Assembly (NCBI GenBank): GCA_964427175.1
Contig: CAYRTP010000002.1
Span: 1-64,000, forward strand
Length of the DNA stretch: 64,000 nucleotides
Direction: 5' to 3'
From: CAMEON01 sp964427175
GTDB taxonomy: Bacteria; Bacillota; Clostridia; Oscillospirales; CAG-272
The translations under genes and the position numbers were made by a program. Each line of letters begins with the position of its first letter. Positions within the stretch are counted from its first letter, which is position 1. Positions 49,641-57,967 of this stretch are shown one piece after another. The notes beneath the pieces were generated by a model. The model was given only the letters and a program-made list of their open reading frames with translations. It was not told the origin of the DNA and ran no database searches.

Positions 49641-52010
49641 ATGAAGAAATTCTTATCGACACTTTTAGGATTCGTTCTTCTATTCTCTCTCACCGTACCG
49701 GCCATAGCGTCAGGCATCATCGGAAGCACCGAGGGAGACGTCACCGCAAGCTTTAACCCCGATATTGCCATCACCGGTGTCAGCGTTGTCGGCGATACCG
49801 TCACCTATGATGCCGCGACCAAAACCTATACGGTGATGATCCCGATCGGGGCAGAGCTTGTTTCATACACGAAGGTGATCGAGGGAGCGAATTTGACATA
49901 CATTCCCGAAAGTGATGAGACCTATTTCATTAAGGAGGTCGTTGGTACCCAAGAAAACAGCAAACCGATCGGTGCCGATATCGACCAGGCTTACGATGAA
50001 GGAACCGGAACGCTTCGAATTGAAGGTGCGGTTTCCTCCGAGGATGCAAACACGTCTTCGAAATACGCCTTCTCCAATGACGGCGGCGAAACTTGGAGTG
50101 ACCCTGTAACCATTGTAATCAAGCAGGCACACGCCATCACCGTAAACACCACCGCCAACGGAACCGTCACCGTTGGTGGTAACAAGACCTCCGCCGTGGA
50201 GGGCGAGACAGTCGAGTTGTTCGTCAACGCCGCCGAAGGCTACGCGCTGGATACTTTGACTGTCACCGACGCGCACGGCGCCGATGTGCCCGTCAGCGCA
50301 AACCACACCTTTACTATGCCCGCGTCCGACGTGACCGTCAGCGCGACCTTCAAGGTATCTGTCATCACCTACACGGTGACGATTAACCCTGTGGAAAACG
50401 GAACCGTCTCCGCCAACAAGAGCGGCACTCACGCAGGCGACAACGTGACCCTGACCATCAGCCCCGGCAATGGTTACAGACTGCATAGCCTGACGATTAC
50501 CGATTCGTCCAACGGCAGCGTACCTTACACCGACAGCTACTCCTTCGTTATGCCTGCCTCCAACGTCACCATCACCGCCACCTTTCAGGCCGTATACGCC
50601 ATTACAACAGAAATCAACGGAGACGGCACCATCCAAACGCCCGCTATCGCAGCAGAAGGAGAGTCCGTCACGGTAACTTTGAATCCGGCTGACGGCTATA
50701 CACCCACGAATTTCAAGGTATTCAGCGGAGCGGAGCCTATTGCGCATAACCAGGTAAATGACACGACTTATTCTTTTAGAATGCCCAACAAAGCAGTTGT
50801 CATGTCTGTTGACTTTTTCCTTCCCGGCACCACGCTGGAAACCATCTACTATAAGGGATCTTGGACCAACGTTCTGTTCGAGTTCTTCAACTCCGCAGGC
50901 ACCCAAACGGGAACGGCTACCGGCACCATGGCGGAAGCCGGTGTCTATGCGGTTACGGGAATTCCCGATTGGACCACCGTGATCATTTTCCGAAATACGG
51001 ACAACGCGGAGGAGTTCATTCGCCAAACCATTCCGACCAATGATCAAAATATGTACGATGCCGTCAACTCCGCATGGTCCACCTATGCCCCCTCCCAACC
51101 GCCCGAGGACACCGTTTCCGCTGAAATCACCTGGGGCAGTATGAGCTTCACATACGATGATACCATTGCCGAAGGCGCAATCGCAGAAAACGGGTGGACC
51201 AACGACGGCTCTGATGGCGCAGCCACCATTACCGTGAAGAACACAGGCGACACCGGGATCACCGTCAGCGTTTCTTACATCCCTGAAGGCACCTACTCCG
51301 GAATTAACGGAACCTTCGACTCAGACTCCGCCGACCTGGAGACCGCGGTTTCCCAAACCTTCACCCTGACCCTGAGCGGCAAACCGAAAAAGGTGATTCC
51401 CGCAGGAACCAAAATCGGTCAGGTGACCATCACCATCACAGCGTCTCCCAATCAAGACAATGACCCCCAGCTAACCGGCATTACGACCCCTGAAGCCTTG
51501 GCGGAGGCTATCGCCGCAGGCGGGGATATTAAGTTGGGTGGGGATATGACTATCGAAACCCTCTCGATCTCAAATTCGGTAAATATTGATCTGGGCGGAC
51601 ACACCTTAACCACAGAATTAACCATAAAGAGCGGGGCAGCTCTGCACCTTTCAGGCGGCACCATCAGAGGAAGCAACACCACCGCTGTGCGGAACGATGG
51701 AGGAACCGTTCACATTGAAGACTGTATATTGATCGCACCCAGAAATGCGTTTTACCATACACAGGGTACTTCCACATTACAAAATTGCGAGATACATGGT
51801 TATGTAGAAGTTGCTTCCATTCAACAGACTGATGTAATAATGCTGAAACCGATCGTCTGGCGTTCCGGTACAGGTTCCACGGATTATACAGGAATGCACG
51901 TATATTGGCAAGCCTCTGTCCTCTGCGACTTCGACCCCGCAGGCCATACTAACGGCACCGTCACCCAAAATCTTACCGACGGCACCTGGACGGTCACCGC
52001 CGTCTCATAA
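49641..52010 (+). CDS. Secreted multi-domain repeat and beta-helix surface protein (789 aa)
   Basis: Signal peptide 1-24 ('LLFSLTVPAIASG'). Residues about 30-155 unrecognised. Three ~75-residue 'bacterial repeat' units of the PF18998 type at about 157-235, 236-315 and 316-395, each closing with 'FTMPASDVTVSATF' or a variant. A CBM-like module follows (about 396-480, 'IYYKGSWTNVLFEFFNSAG'), then a beta-sandwich (about 490-605), then a short beta-helix region (about 615-720, 'NIDLGGHTLTTELTIKSGAA') similar in style to the beta-helix of the 741-residue protein of the SipW cluster. No anchor, so it may be held by the two small anchored proteins encoded on each side. Confidence 0.85.
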   Translation: MKKFLSTLLGFVLLFSLTVPAIASGIIGSTEGDVTASFNPDIAITGVSVVGDTVTYDAATKTYTVMIPIGAELVSYTKVIEGANLTYIPESDETYFIKEVVGTQENSKPIGADIDQAYDEGTGTLRIEGAVSSEDANTSSKYAFSNDGGETWSDPVTIVIKQAHAITVNTTANGTVTVGGNKTSAVEGETVELFVNAAEGYALDTLTVTDAHGADVPVSANHTFTMPASDVTVSATFKVSVITYTVTINPVENGTVSANKSGTHAGDNVTLTISPGNGYRLHSLTITDSSNGSVPYTDSYSFVMPASNVTITATFQAVYAITTEINGDGTIQTPAIAAEGESVTVTLNPADGYTPTNFKVFSGAEPIAHNQVNDTTYSFRMPNKAVVMSVDFFLPGTTLETIYYKGSWTNVLFEFFNSAGTQTGTATGTMAEAGVYAVTGIPDWTTVIIFRNTDNAEEFIRQTIPTNDQNMYDAVNSAWSTYAPSQPPEDTVSAEITWGSMSFTYDDTIAEGAIAENGWTNDGSDGAATITVKNTGDTGITVSVSYIPEGTYSGINGTFDSDSADLETAVSQTFTLTLSGKPKKVIPAGTKIGQVTITITASPNQDNDPQLTGITTPEALAEAIAAGGDIKLGGDMTIETLSISNSVNIDLGGHTLTTELTIKSGAALHLSGGTIRGSNTTAVRNDGGTVHIEDCILIAPRNAFYHTQGTSTLQNCEIHGYVEVASIQQTDVIMLKPIVWRSGTGSTDYTGMHVYWQASVLCDFDPAGHTNGTVTQNLTDGTWTVTAVS

Positions 52011-52020
52011 CCCAAAACGG

Positions 52021-52045
52021 TCAAGGCAGGATACTCCTGCCTTGA
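52021..52045. other. Perfect 11-bp hairpin between two genes of the surface cluster
   Basis: TCAAGGCAGGA, three bases, TCCTGCCTTGA; no T-run. It lies between the large repeat-protein gene and the small gene that follows, and may lower downstream expression or protect the upstream mRNA. Confidence 0.6.
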
Positions 52046-52087
52046 CCGATGCTTTTCCCAAGAAAACGCGAAAGGAACGTCACCGCT

Positions 52088-52597
52088 TTGAAACCGGAAA
52101 CACGAAAAAAGAATTTCATATTGCCCCTGGCGGCTGTGCTGTGCGTCTTGTCTCTGATCGGGATGATATTTGCGTTGACTCGGCAAGATACGCGGGCTGA
52201 AACGGGTGAATTCGTTCCGCCGCCCTTTGATCCCGGCGCGGTGGTTGGTACACCCACCGTTCCGGATGGCTTAGGTTGGCAGATGCTCGATGCCAAGGCC
52301 TATCAAGTCGGCATTTGCGGTAAGATCATTCCCCATGGCCATACCACTGATATATGGCTCTCGAATCCGCAAGGCAATTCTGTGTGGTTGAAGGTTCGCG
52401 TGTTAAACGAGAAAGGTAACCTCCTGGGCGAAACAGGCTTGATCAAGCCGGGCGAATATCTGCGATCCATCACACTGGACTCCGCCGCAAAGGCTGGGGA
52501 ACCCATTGTATTGAAGATCATGGCCTATCAACCCGACACCTATTATTCCGAGGGGGCTGTATCGTTCCATACAACCATCGGCAAAAGCGGTCTTTAA
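52088..52597 (+). CDS. Small membrane-anchored beta-sandwich protein, third of the surface cluster
   Basis: Start taken at TTG 52088, preceded by GAAAGGAA; an in-frame ATG at 52049 directly follows a hairpin and has no ribosome site, so it is second choice. 169 residues. Helix at about 9-30, Pro-rich linker, then the domain: 'TTDIWLSNPQGNSVWLKVRV', 'LGETGLIKPGEYLRSITL', 'IVLKIMAYQPDTYYSEGAV'. The pattern parallels that of the first gene of the cluster. Function unknown; paired with its paralogue and the large repeat protein. Confidence 0.7.
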   Translation: MKPETRKKNFILPLAAVLCVLSLIGMIFALTRQDTRAETGEFVPPPFDPGAVVGTPTVPDGLGWQMLDAKAYQVGICGKIIPHGHTTDIWLSNPQGNSVWLKVRVLNEKGNLLGETGLIKPGEYLRSITLDSAAKAGEPIVLKIMAYQPDTYYSEGAVSFHTTIGKSGL

Positions 52598-52727
52598 GTA
52601 TGCGAGGACTTTTTTTGAGGCTTTGCAGACCATTCAGCCGATCGCCGCTTCATAAAAAATACGGCACGAGCGGATTTATCTGAAACCATCTTTGATACGT
52701 ACTTGTTTACCGGTATCGGATAAAGAA

Positions 52728-52750
52728 AGCCGGGGCAAGTTGCCCCGGCT
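52728..52750. terminator. Terminator between convergent genes
   Basis: AGCCGGGGCAA pairs with TTGCCCCGGCT with almost no loop; it serves the SpoIVB gene on the minus strand and possibly the surface cluster. Confidence 0.8.
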
Positions 52751-52755
52751 ATGCT

Positions 52756-53871
52756 TTACCCCGCCAGATTTCCCATTTCATTCAACATATTTTCAATAAA
52801 GATCCCATACCCGCAGGTCGGATCGTTGATCAGCACGTGGGTCACCGCCCCCACCAGCTTGCCGTTCTGGATGACGGGGGAGCCGCTCATGCCCTGGACG
52901 ATGCCGCCGGTCTTTTCGATCAGCGCGGGGTCGGTCACCGAGATGGTGAAGCACTTGGAGCCCGTGGCGGCGGGATCCACCGAGGTGATCTCGATTTTGT
53001 ACCGCCCTACCTTTCCGTTGTCCAGGGTGCAGAGAATGGTGGCCTCGCCCTCGCGGACCTCCCCGCGGGTGCCGATGGGGAGCCGGTCCACCGCCTCGGC
53101 GGGCAGGGAAGCGAAGATGCCGTAGACTCCGCACTCGGTGTTCCCCAGCAGGGAGCCCGTTTTGCCCGGGGCGAAATAGCCCTTGATGGCTCCGGGCGCG
53201 CCTACCTCGCCCTTGTCGATCCCGCTGACGGTCACGTCGGTCACTTGGCCTTTTTGCATGGGGATCAGCTCACCCGTGTCACCGTCGCAGATGCCGTGGC
53301 CCAGGCCCGCAAAGGCGTTACTGCCCGGGATGATGAAGGTCACCGTCCCGATGCCCGCCCCGCTGTCCCGCACCCACAGGCCGGTCTTGTAGCGGTTCTC
53401 CGAAGCCGAGTAAGCGGGGGTGACGGATAGGGTCAGCTCGGTGGCGCGGGGCTCGCCCTCCCGCTTGGAGGCGGTGATGGTGGCCCCGTGGGTCATGCGC
53501 TTGATGGTCAGGGTCACGGGCTTGCCTCCCGATTCCTCGACCGCCTTGGTCAAGGTGGCCGCCCCCACGGGAGCCTTGCCATTGACCGCCGTGATGACGT
53601 CCCTCAGCTTGATCCCCGCGTTTTTGGCGGGATTGACGTGGCGGGTACCGCCGCCCCCCGACGTAACGTCTACGTCACAGAATCCCACCACCAGAATCCC
53701 TTCTGTGTAGAATTTGACCCCAAAGGGCATACCGCCCACGTAGACCCGATCGGGCGTTTTCCCGCCGCCCGACTCTGCCTCGGGAGCGGCACCGACGGTG
53801 AGCGCACCTCCCGTAATCAGCAGAAGGACCGCCAGCAGGAGCGCCCATAGCTTGCTATATCTGTTCTTCAT
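52756..53871 (-). CDS. spoIVB: SpoIVB sporulation peptidase (S55 family, PDZ)
   Basis: 371 residues. N-terminal membrane/signal segment (1-28), PDZ domain (about 75-135, 'NAGIKLRDVITAVNGKAP') and S55 serine-protease domain. His192 in 'GLGHGICD' and Ser331 in 'GIVQGMSGSPVI' match the known active-site positions. SpoIVB is made in the forespore and triggers pro-sigma-K processing in the mother cell, so its presence argues that the organism forms spores or did so recently. The usual neighbour spo0A is not here. A GAGGAT site is close to the ATG. Confidence 0.92.
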   Translation of the reverse strand: MKNRYSKLWALLLAVLLLITGGALTVGAAPEAESGGGKTPDRVYVGGMPFGVKFYTEGILVVGFCDVDVTSGGGGTRHVNPAKNAGIKLRDVITAVNGKAPVGAATLTKAVEESGGKPVTLTIKRMTHGATITASKREGEPRATELTLSVTPAYSASENRYKTGLWVRDSGAGIGTVTFIIPGSNAFAGLGHGICDGDTGELIPMQKGQVTDVTVSGIDKGEVGAPGAIKGYFAPGKTGSLLGNTECGVYGIFASLPAEAVDRLPIGTRGEVREGEATILCTLDNGKVGRYKIEITSVDPAATGSKCFTISVTDPALIEKTGGIVQGMSGSPVIQNGKLVGAVTHVLINDPTCGYGIFIENMLNEMGNLAG

Positions 53872-54106
53872 TTCCGAAATCCTCTTTGAAAGCTGTTTTG
53901 GTCCGGCCTAAGCCTGTGACTCGGGCCGCGGCGTAAGACTTGCCGTAGTTACTATGTGCCGAAACTGCCGCCGTCATGTGTAACAGATTCTGCGGGCTTG
54001 GGGAAAAAGAGTCAACGCGCGGATTGATTTCATTTTATAACAACAGTATGCGGCGACAAACCCGCCGTGATTCCTTGGTTTTTTGCCATTATTTGCATCA
54101 ATTTAT
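53872..54106. other. Divergent non-coding interval
   Basis: Lies between the SpoIVB gene and the nuclease-like gene. I see no gene and no clear consensus promoter; a forespore sigma-G-type promoter for spoIVB would be expected here but I could not pick one out with confidence. Confidence 0.5.
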
Positions 54107-54185
54107 AAAAGTTTTTGGGATTCCAAAGGACTCTTTTTCAAAAAGTCCTTTGGCGGGTCCGGGGCGGTGCCCTGGCGCTCCCCCG
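54107..54185. repeat. Two-hairpin intergenic repeat, copy C
   Basis: AAAGTTTTTGGGA, first stem CCAAAGGACT (54123-54132) with AGTCCTTTGG (54144-54153), CGGGT, second stem around CGGGGCGGTGCCCTG, then GCGCTCCCCC. It ends shortly before the ribosome site of the next gene, unlike copies A and B which end at stop codons. Confidence 0.7.
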
Positions 54186-54204
54186 CCCCCCGAAAGGAGT
54201 TGTC

Positions 54205-55104
54205 ATGCCCCCTAAACTCATACCCGTTGAAGGTGCCGTCACCCCCGCTGAGGTTGCTCGGTTCGGCGAGATCGCCGACGAGGTGATCACCTCCCCCAAA
54301 TACCGCCTGGCAGGGAAGTTAGCCTCGGTCGCCGATGACGGCTCACCCCATATCGGTACCCTGCGGGAAAAGCGGCTCCACGCCGCCATTAAGCTCTACC
54401 TCTGCCCCGACGAGACCTGCCACGAGCGTCCCGTGGCGGACCTGCTGGCCTCGGCCGACGGGGAAGCACCCGACAAAAAACGCCGTATGGTGGCGGATAT
54501 CCTCACAGAAGGCCGCATTTTTGAGGTCCAGACAGGGGGATTCTTCCCGCTGAAGGAGAAAATTTCCTGGTATCTGACCCACACCCCCTGCCGCATCACC
54601 GTGGTCCACCCCATCCCCGCGGTGCGCTACCTGTCCTGGATCAACCCCGAGGACGGTTCCATCATCAGCCGCCGTAAATCCCCCAAGCGAGGGCGGGTCC
54701 GCGACGTGGCCAAGGAGCTCTACTGGCTGTCCGAGTTCGTGGGTAACCCCCGATTCTCCCTGCGCCTGCTTCTCATCGAGCTGGAGGAGTACCGCATGGC
54801 CGACGGTTGGAGCCGTGACGGCAAGCGGGGTTCCAACCGCTACGAGCGGTTTCCCACCGCCCTTTTGGGGGACGTGACCCTGGAGACCCCTGCCGATTAC
54901 GCCGCATACTTTCTGCCGTCTACCCTGGCGGACTTTCCCAACGAGGACGGGGAATACCCCCTGTTCACCGCCGCTGAGTACGCCAAGCTCACGGGCATCC
55001 GCGGTAAGGCCACCTACAGCACCATCCACCTGTTGGAGCACCTGGGACTCATTGCCGAGACTGAGGAGCGGGTGGGGAGGAGTAAGACCTATCGGAAGGT
55101 GTAA
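54205..55104 (+). CDS. Conserved protein, possible PD-(D/E)XK-type nuclease
   Basis: Start at ATG 54205 behind GAAAGGAG; 299 residues. An 'LREKRLHAAIKLYL' helix is followed by 'RRMVADILTEGRIFEVQTGG', a Lys-containing helix then Asp and Glu-x-Gln on adjacent strands, as in some PD-(D/E)XK nucleases (candidate Asp in 'ADIL', Glu in 'FEVQT'). Then come 'ISWYLTHTPCRITVVHPIPA', the Arg/Lys-rich 'SRRKSPKRGRVRDVAKELYW' and a C-terminal winged-helix-like end ('ATYSTIHLLEHLGLI'). The nuclease idea is inference; I do not recognise a named family. It stands alone with its own terminator. Confidence 0.65.
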   Translation: MPPKLIPVEGAVTPAEVARFGEIADEVITSPKYRLAGKLASVADDGSPHIGTLREKRLHAAIKLYLCPDETCHERPVADLLASADGEAPDKKRRMVADILTEGRIFEVQTGGFFPLKEKISWYLTHTPCRITVVHPIPAVRYLSWINPEDGSIISRRKSPKRGRVRDVAKELYWLSEFVGNPRFSLRLLLIELEEYRMADGWSRDGKRGSNRYERFPTALLGDVTLETPADYAAYFLPSTLADFPNEDGEYPLFTAAEYAKLTGIRGKATYSTIHLLEHLGLIAETEERVGRSKTYRKV

Positions 55105-55106
55105 AA

Positions 55107-55151
55107 ACACCCGCATTTCAGAAAATCCCTGAAATGCGGGTGTTCTTTTTT
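55107..55151. terminator. Bidirectional terminator
   Basis: ACACCCGCATTTCAG pairs with CTGAAATGCGGGTGT, flanked by A- and T-runs; shared by the nuclease-like gene and the convergent HAD gene. Confidence 0.9.
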
Positions 55152-55152
55152 G

Positions 55153-55866
55153 TCAGGCCAGCAGGCTTTCGATAAAGGCGTTCAACTCCTCAAATCCTCC
55201 GTGCGGATAATCGTTCACGTCCGCTCCGGGAGTATTGATGAGGCAGTCGGTGAGCAGGAAGCCGCGCAGTCCTGCCTGCGCGCCCGCGATCATGTCCTCG
55301 GCTACGTCGTTGCCCACCATGATGCAGTCGGCGGGATCAAGACCCTGCCGTTCCAGGACGGTGCGGTAGTAGTCGGGATTGGGCTTGCAGGTGCCGATGT
55401 CCTCATAGGTGGTGTAGAGCTCGAAATCCTCGGGCTCCATCCCCGCCCAGCGGATGCGCTTTTGGGTGGCGATGCGGGGGAACAGGGGATTGGTGGCCAA
55501 AATCACGCGGATGCCCCGCGCCTTGAGGGAGTAGACCAGCTCGGCGGCCTTGGGGTTGAACCCGCAGGTGGGGGCCACCTCGTCGAACTCGTTTTCGTAG
55601 AAGTCCTCAAAGACCGACATATGGTTCAGGATCTCCTTGCCGCTGATCGCGGTGTAGGCATCCCAGTAGGCTTCCTCGTTGGTGCGGGTCCCGTCATTGG
55701 AAACCATCGCGTCGATGCCCGCCTGCATGGAGGCCAGGAAGCATTCGGGGGTGTAGCCCAAGGGGGCCAGGCGGCGGATGAGACGGCTGAAGTAGTCCTT
55801 CATGAACCGCTTTTGGTCCATGGGGAGCAGGGTTCCGTCCAGGTCGAAGAGTACGGCTTTGAGCAT
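55153..55866 (-). CDS. HAD-superfamily hydrolase
   Basis: 237 residues. N-terminal 'VLFDLDGTLLP' gives nucleophile Asp8 and acid/base Asp10; 'VILATNPLFP' is motif II (Thr), 'KPNPDYY' motif III (Lys) and 'CIMVGNDVAEDMIAG' motif IV. The cap is a C1-type helical bundle ('KDYFSRLIRRLAPLGYTPEC'). Likely a phosphatase of a small phosphorylated metabolite. Monocistronic: own promoter upstream and shared terminator downstream. Confidence 0.9.
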   Translation of the reverse strand: MLKAVLFDLDGTLLPMDQKRFMKDYFSRLIRRLAPLGYTPECFLASMQAGIDAMVSNDGTRTNEEAYWDAYTAISGKEILNHMSVFEDFYENEFDEVAPTCGFNPKAAELVYSLKARGIRVILATNPLFPRIATQKRIRWAGMEPEDFELYTTYEDIGTCKPNPDYYRTVLERQGLDPADCIMVGNDVAEDMIAGAQAGLRGFLLTDCLINTPGADVNDYPHGGFEELNAFIESLLA

Positions 55867-55899
55867 GGTGTGCTCCTTTCAAGTGGTGTGTATGAGGGT

Positions 55900-55928
55900 A
55901 TTATACACCATTTTTCGGAGGTTGTCAA
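55900..55928 (-). promoter_or_regulatory. Promoter of the HAD hydrolase gene
   Basis: On the minus strand: TTGACA, 17 bases, TATAAT. Confidence 0.85.
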
Positions 55929-55986
55929 GCACCTGTTTTGCGAATCGGGGATGGATCGGATTTCAAAGCCGTCCGTGAGAACCTGC

Positions 55987-56628
55987 TTATCGGCGGATGC
56001 GGTTTTCCGCCCAGGTTTTGTGGGCGTAGACCCGCACGAAATACGTAAAGGCAAACATGATACCAAGACCCAGCACGAGCCCGATCCATGCATTTTGGAA
56101 GGGCTCACACAAGCCAATGAAGCCCACGAAGAACTGCTCCAATCCCCATGCGCCGGCGTAGCCGAAGCCTATACCCGACATGGAGAGGGAGACGGTGTAG
56201 AAGATGGTGGGAATCATCCACAAAATGCCGGTGGATAGTGTGCAGACCAAGCTCTCCACGATGGCCAGTTTGCGGTAGCGGGCGATGCCCTCGGCCACAT
56301 TTTCGGCGCCGCGGATCTCAACCGAGGTGGCCGCGAGGAAGGCGCGCTTGCGCTCGCTGTCCTTCAGATAGAATACGGCGACAACCGTAGCGATCACCAG
56401 GACCGAAACCAAGCCGAACGCGAACATGGTCCAGCGGATGCGCGTGCTCAATCCGTCCCGCACCATGAGCTGTTCCACCGAGTTGCTGAGGAACAGCGTG
56501 TAAAACAGCCAGGTGACCGCGTGGTAGATCAGGATGAAAAACAGGTGTCGGATGGCGGTTCGCACGTGGTTGGTTTTTTCGGGCGTGTAGGTGGGGGCTT
56601 GGGGCTTGGATGTGTAATTTTGTTTCAT
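55987..56628 (-). CDS. Polytopic membrane protein, unknown function
   Basis: 213 residues with four to five helices (about 24-48, 65-88, 125-150, 175-200). A conserved-looking cytoplasmic loop 'RAFLAATSVEIRGAENVAEG' sits in the middle. AAGGAGA site. It is the last of four consecutive minus-strand membrane-protein genes; the gap to the preceding gene is only 21 bases, so they are probably co-transcribed. Confidence 0.75.
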   Translation of the reverse strand: MKQNYTSKPQAPTYTPEKTNHVRTAIRHLFFILIYHAVTWLFYTLFLSNSVEQLMVRDGLSTRIRWTMFAFGLVSVLVIATVVAVFYLKDSERKRAFLAATSVEIRGAENVAEGIARYRKLAIVESLVCTLSTGILWMIPTIFYTVSLSMSGIGFGYAGAWGLEQFFVGFIGLCEPFQNAWIGLVLGLGIMFAFTYFVRVYAHKTWAENRIRR

Positions 56629-56649
56629 GGCTGTTTCTCCTTTCCTTTT

Positions 56650-57243
56650 TTAAGTATCGTTATGGATTAGCTTCCAAAAATCCTGCATATTCATTACCGT
56701 ATGCTCGGCCACGGTATCGCCGGAATGGATCTCCGTGTATTTGTGGTCGGCGTAGGTGATGCGCATGGGTGCGGGATAGACCAAGAGAATTTGCATGGCG
56801 TATTCCTCCTCCTTGGGGGTCAGCACGAGCGCCTTTCGGCTCAGACGCAACTCGTTCTTGCGCTCGTGAACCGAGTCTGCTACGCTCAAATGGCGTTTTT
56901 TGGAGTAGAAGAACTCGGGAGGACGGCGCGCCTCGATCAGATGCCCCGTGCGGGTTTTCTCAAAGCTCCATCGACCGTGAACCGAGATGAAGGAGATCAC
57001 ACTCACCTCATACCGCTTGCCTTTCACGGTTACGTAGTAGTCCGCCTCCCCCTTTGTCCCGAACAGAATCCCCTTGAGTCCGCGCAATTCCTCTACCATG
57101 ATCCCCTCCTTCCTGCCCAGCTTTCGCATTTTGGAGCGGAAGGAAAACATTTTGACGATGTACCAAATCACCTTGTAAACCGTGTAGAAATAAAGGATCC
57201 ACGCAAGAATGATCAACAGATAAATGACAATTTGAATAACCAT
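56650..57243 (-). CDS. Single-pass membrane protein with cytoplasmic beta domain
   Basis: 197 residues. One helix (about 4-30), then a basic stretch and a ~150-residue domain: 'GEADYYVTVKGKRYEVSVIS', 'LVLTPKEEEYAMQILLVYPA'. The end of this domain ('QILLVYPAPMRITYADHKYT') resembles that of the 420-residue protein encoded two genes upstream ('QILLLDPVPYTL'), so the two likely share a diverged domain. Start codon is one base from the stop of the preceding gene. Function unknown. Confidence 0.7.
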   Translation of the reverse strand: MVIQIVIYLLIILAWILYFYTVYKVIWYIVKMFSFRSKMRKLGRKEGIMVEELRGLKGILFGTKGEADYYVTVKGKRYEVSVISFISVHGRWSFEKTRTGHLIEARRPPEFFYSKKRHLSVADSVHERKNELRLSRKALVLTPKEEEYAMQILLVYPAPMRITYADHKYTEIHSGDTVAEHTVMNMQDFWKLIHNDT

Positions 57244-57244
57244 A

Positions 57245-57865
57245 TCAGTCCTCCTTATGGGAAGTTTCGTTTTGTGAAGTCAGTGTGGGCGCATCTCCCT
57301 GACTCGCTCTCTGCCACCGCCACATGAATCGGTACACGAGCGCGATGAGTATGCCGTAAACAGCCGCATACAGGAGATACCAAAGGGCAAAAACAAAGAA
57401 ATCGGCGGGGATGTATTCGAGATCATTGCGAATCGCTTCATGACGTTTTGTGGCGATCATATATGTATTTTCAAAAAGGAAACACGCGAATTTGCTGAAA
57501 CGACCTCCGATTTGACTCTGATGTCCCAAGCATATGAAGCTGATCAAGAAGCGAATGATCTCGCCTGGCAAAACAAATTTCAGGAAATGTTTTTTCCAAT
57601 GGCTTTTCTTATCATACTGTTTGGGGATGAAAAAGAAAAACACAATTCCTACCGCAAAAACAGGGAGTATAAGGTCAATAATCAGATAAAGCGAAAAACC
57701 CAAAACGAACAAGAATTCAAGGGGAATTTTGTTATATATCGGAGCAATAAAAACGCCAGCCACGGATGCGGACAGGTCTTTTGTAATGGTGTAGTAGGCA
57801 AACAGAAACAAAACGTACAGGATAATGTGCGGGATCGTAACTTTTTTCTTCTTGAAAAAACTCAT
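57245..57865 (-). CDS. Polytopic membrane protein, unknown function
   Basis: Start at ATG 57865, preceded by AAGGAGGG; the upstream ATG at 57871 overlaps the spacing region. 206 residues, four to five helices, Phe-rich, with a polar Ser/Thr tail. Base composition is more AT-rich than its neighbours. It is tightly linked to the gene after it (one base between stop and start). Confidence 0.7.
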   Translation of the reverse strand: MSFFKKKKVTIPHIILYVLFLFAYYTITKDLSASVAGVFIAPIYNKIPLEFLFVLGFSLYLIIDLILPVFAVGIVFFFFIPKQYDKKSHWKKHFLKFVLPGEIIRFLISFICLGHQSQIGGRFSKFACFLFENTYMIATKRHEAIRNDLEYIPADFFVFALWYLLYAAVYGILIALVYRFMWRWQRASQGDAPTLTSQNETSHKED

Positions 57866-57967
57866 AGGCAAGCCCTCCTTGGTAAGAAATCATGGGTTTT
57901 TTCTATTATAACATTATAGTCAACTATAAAGTCAAGCCCCTTTCTTGAAATTTCTTCAAAAAATTTT

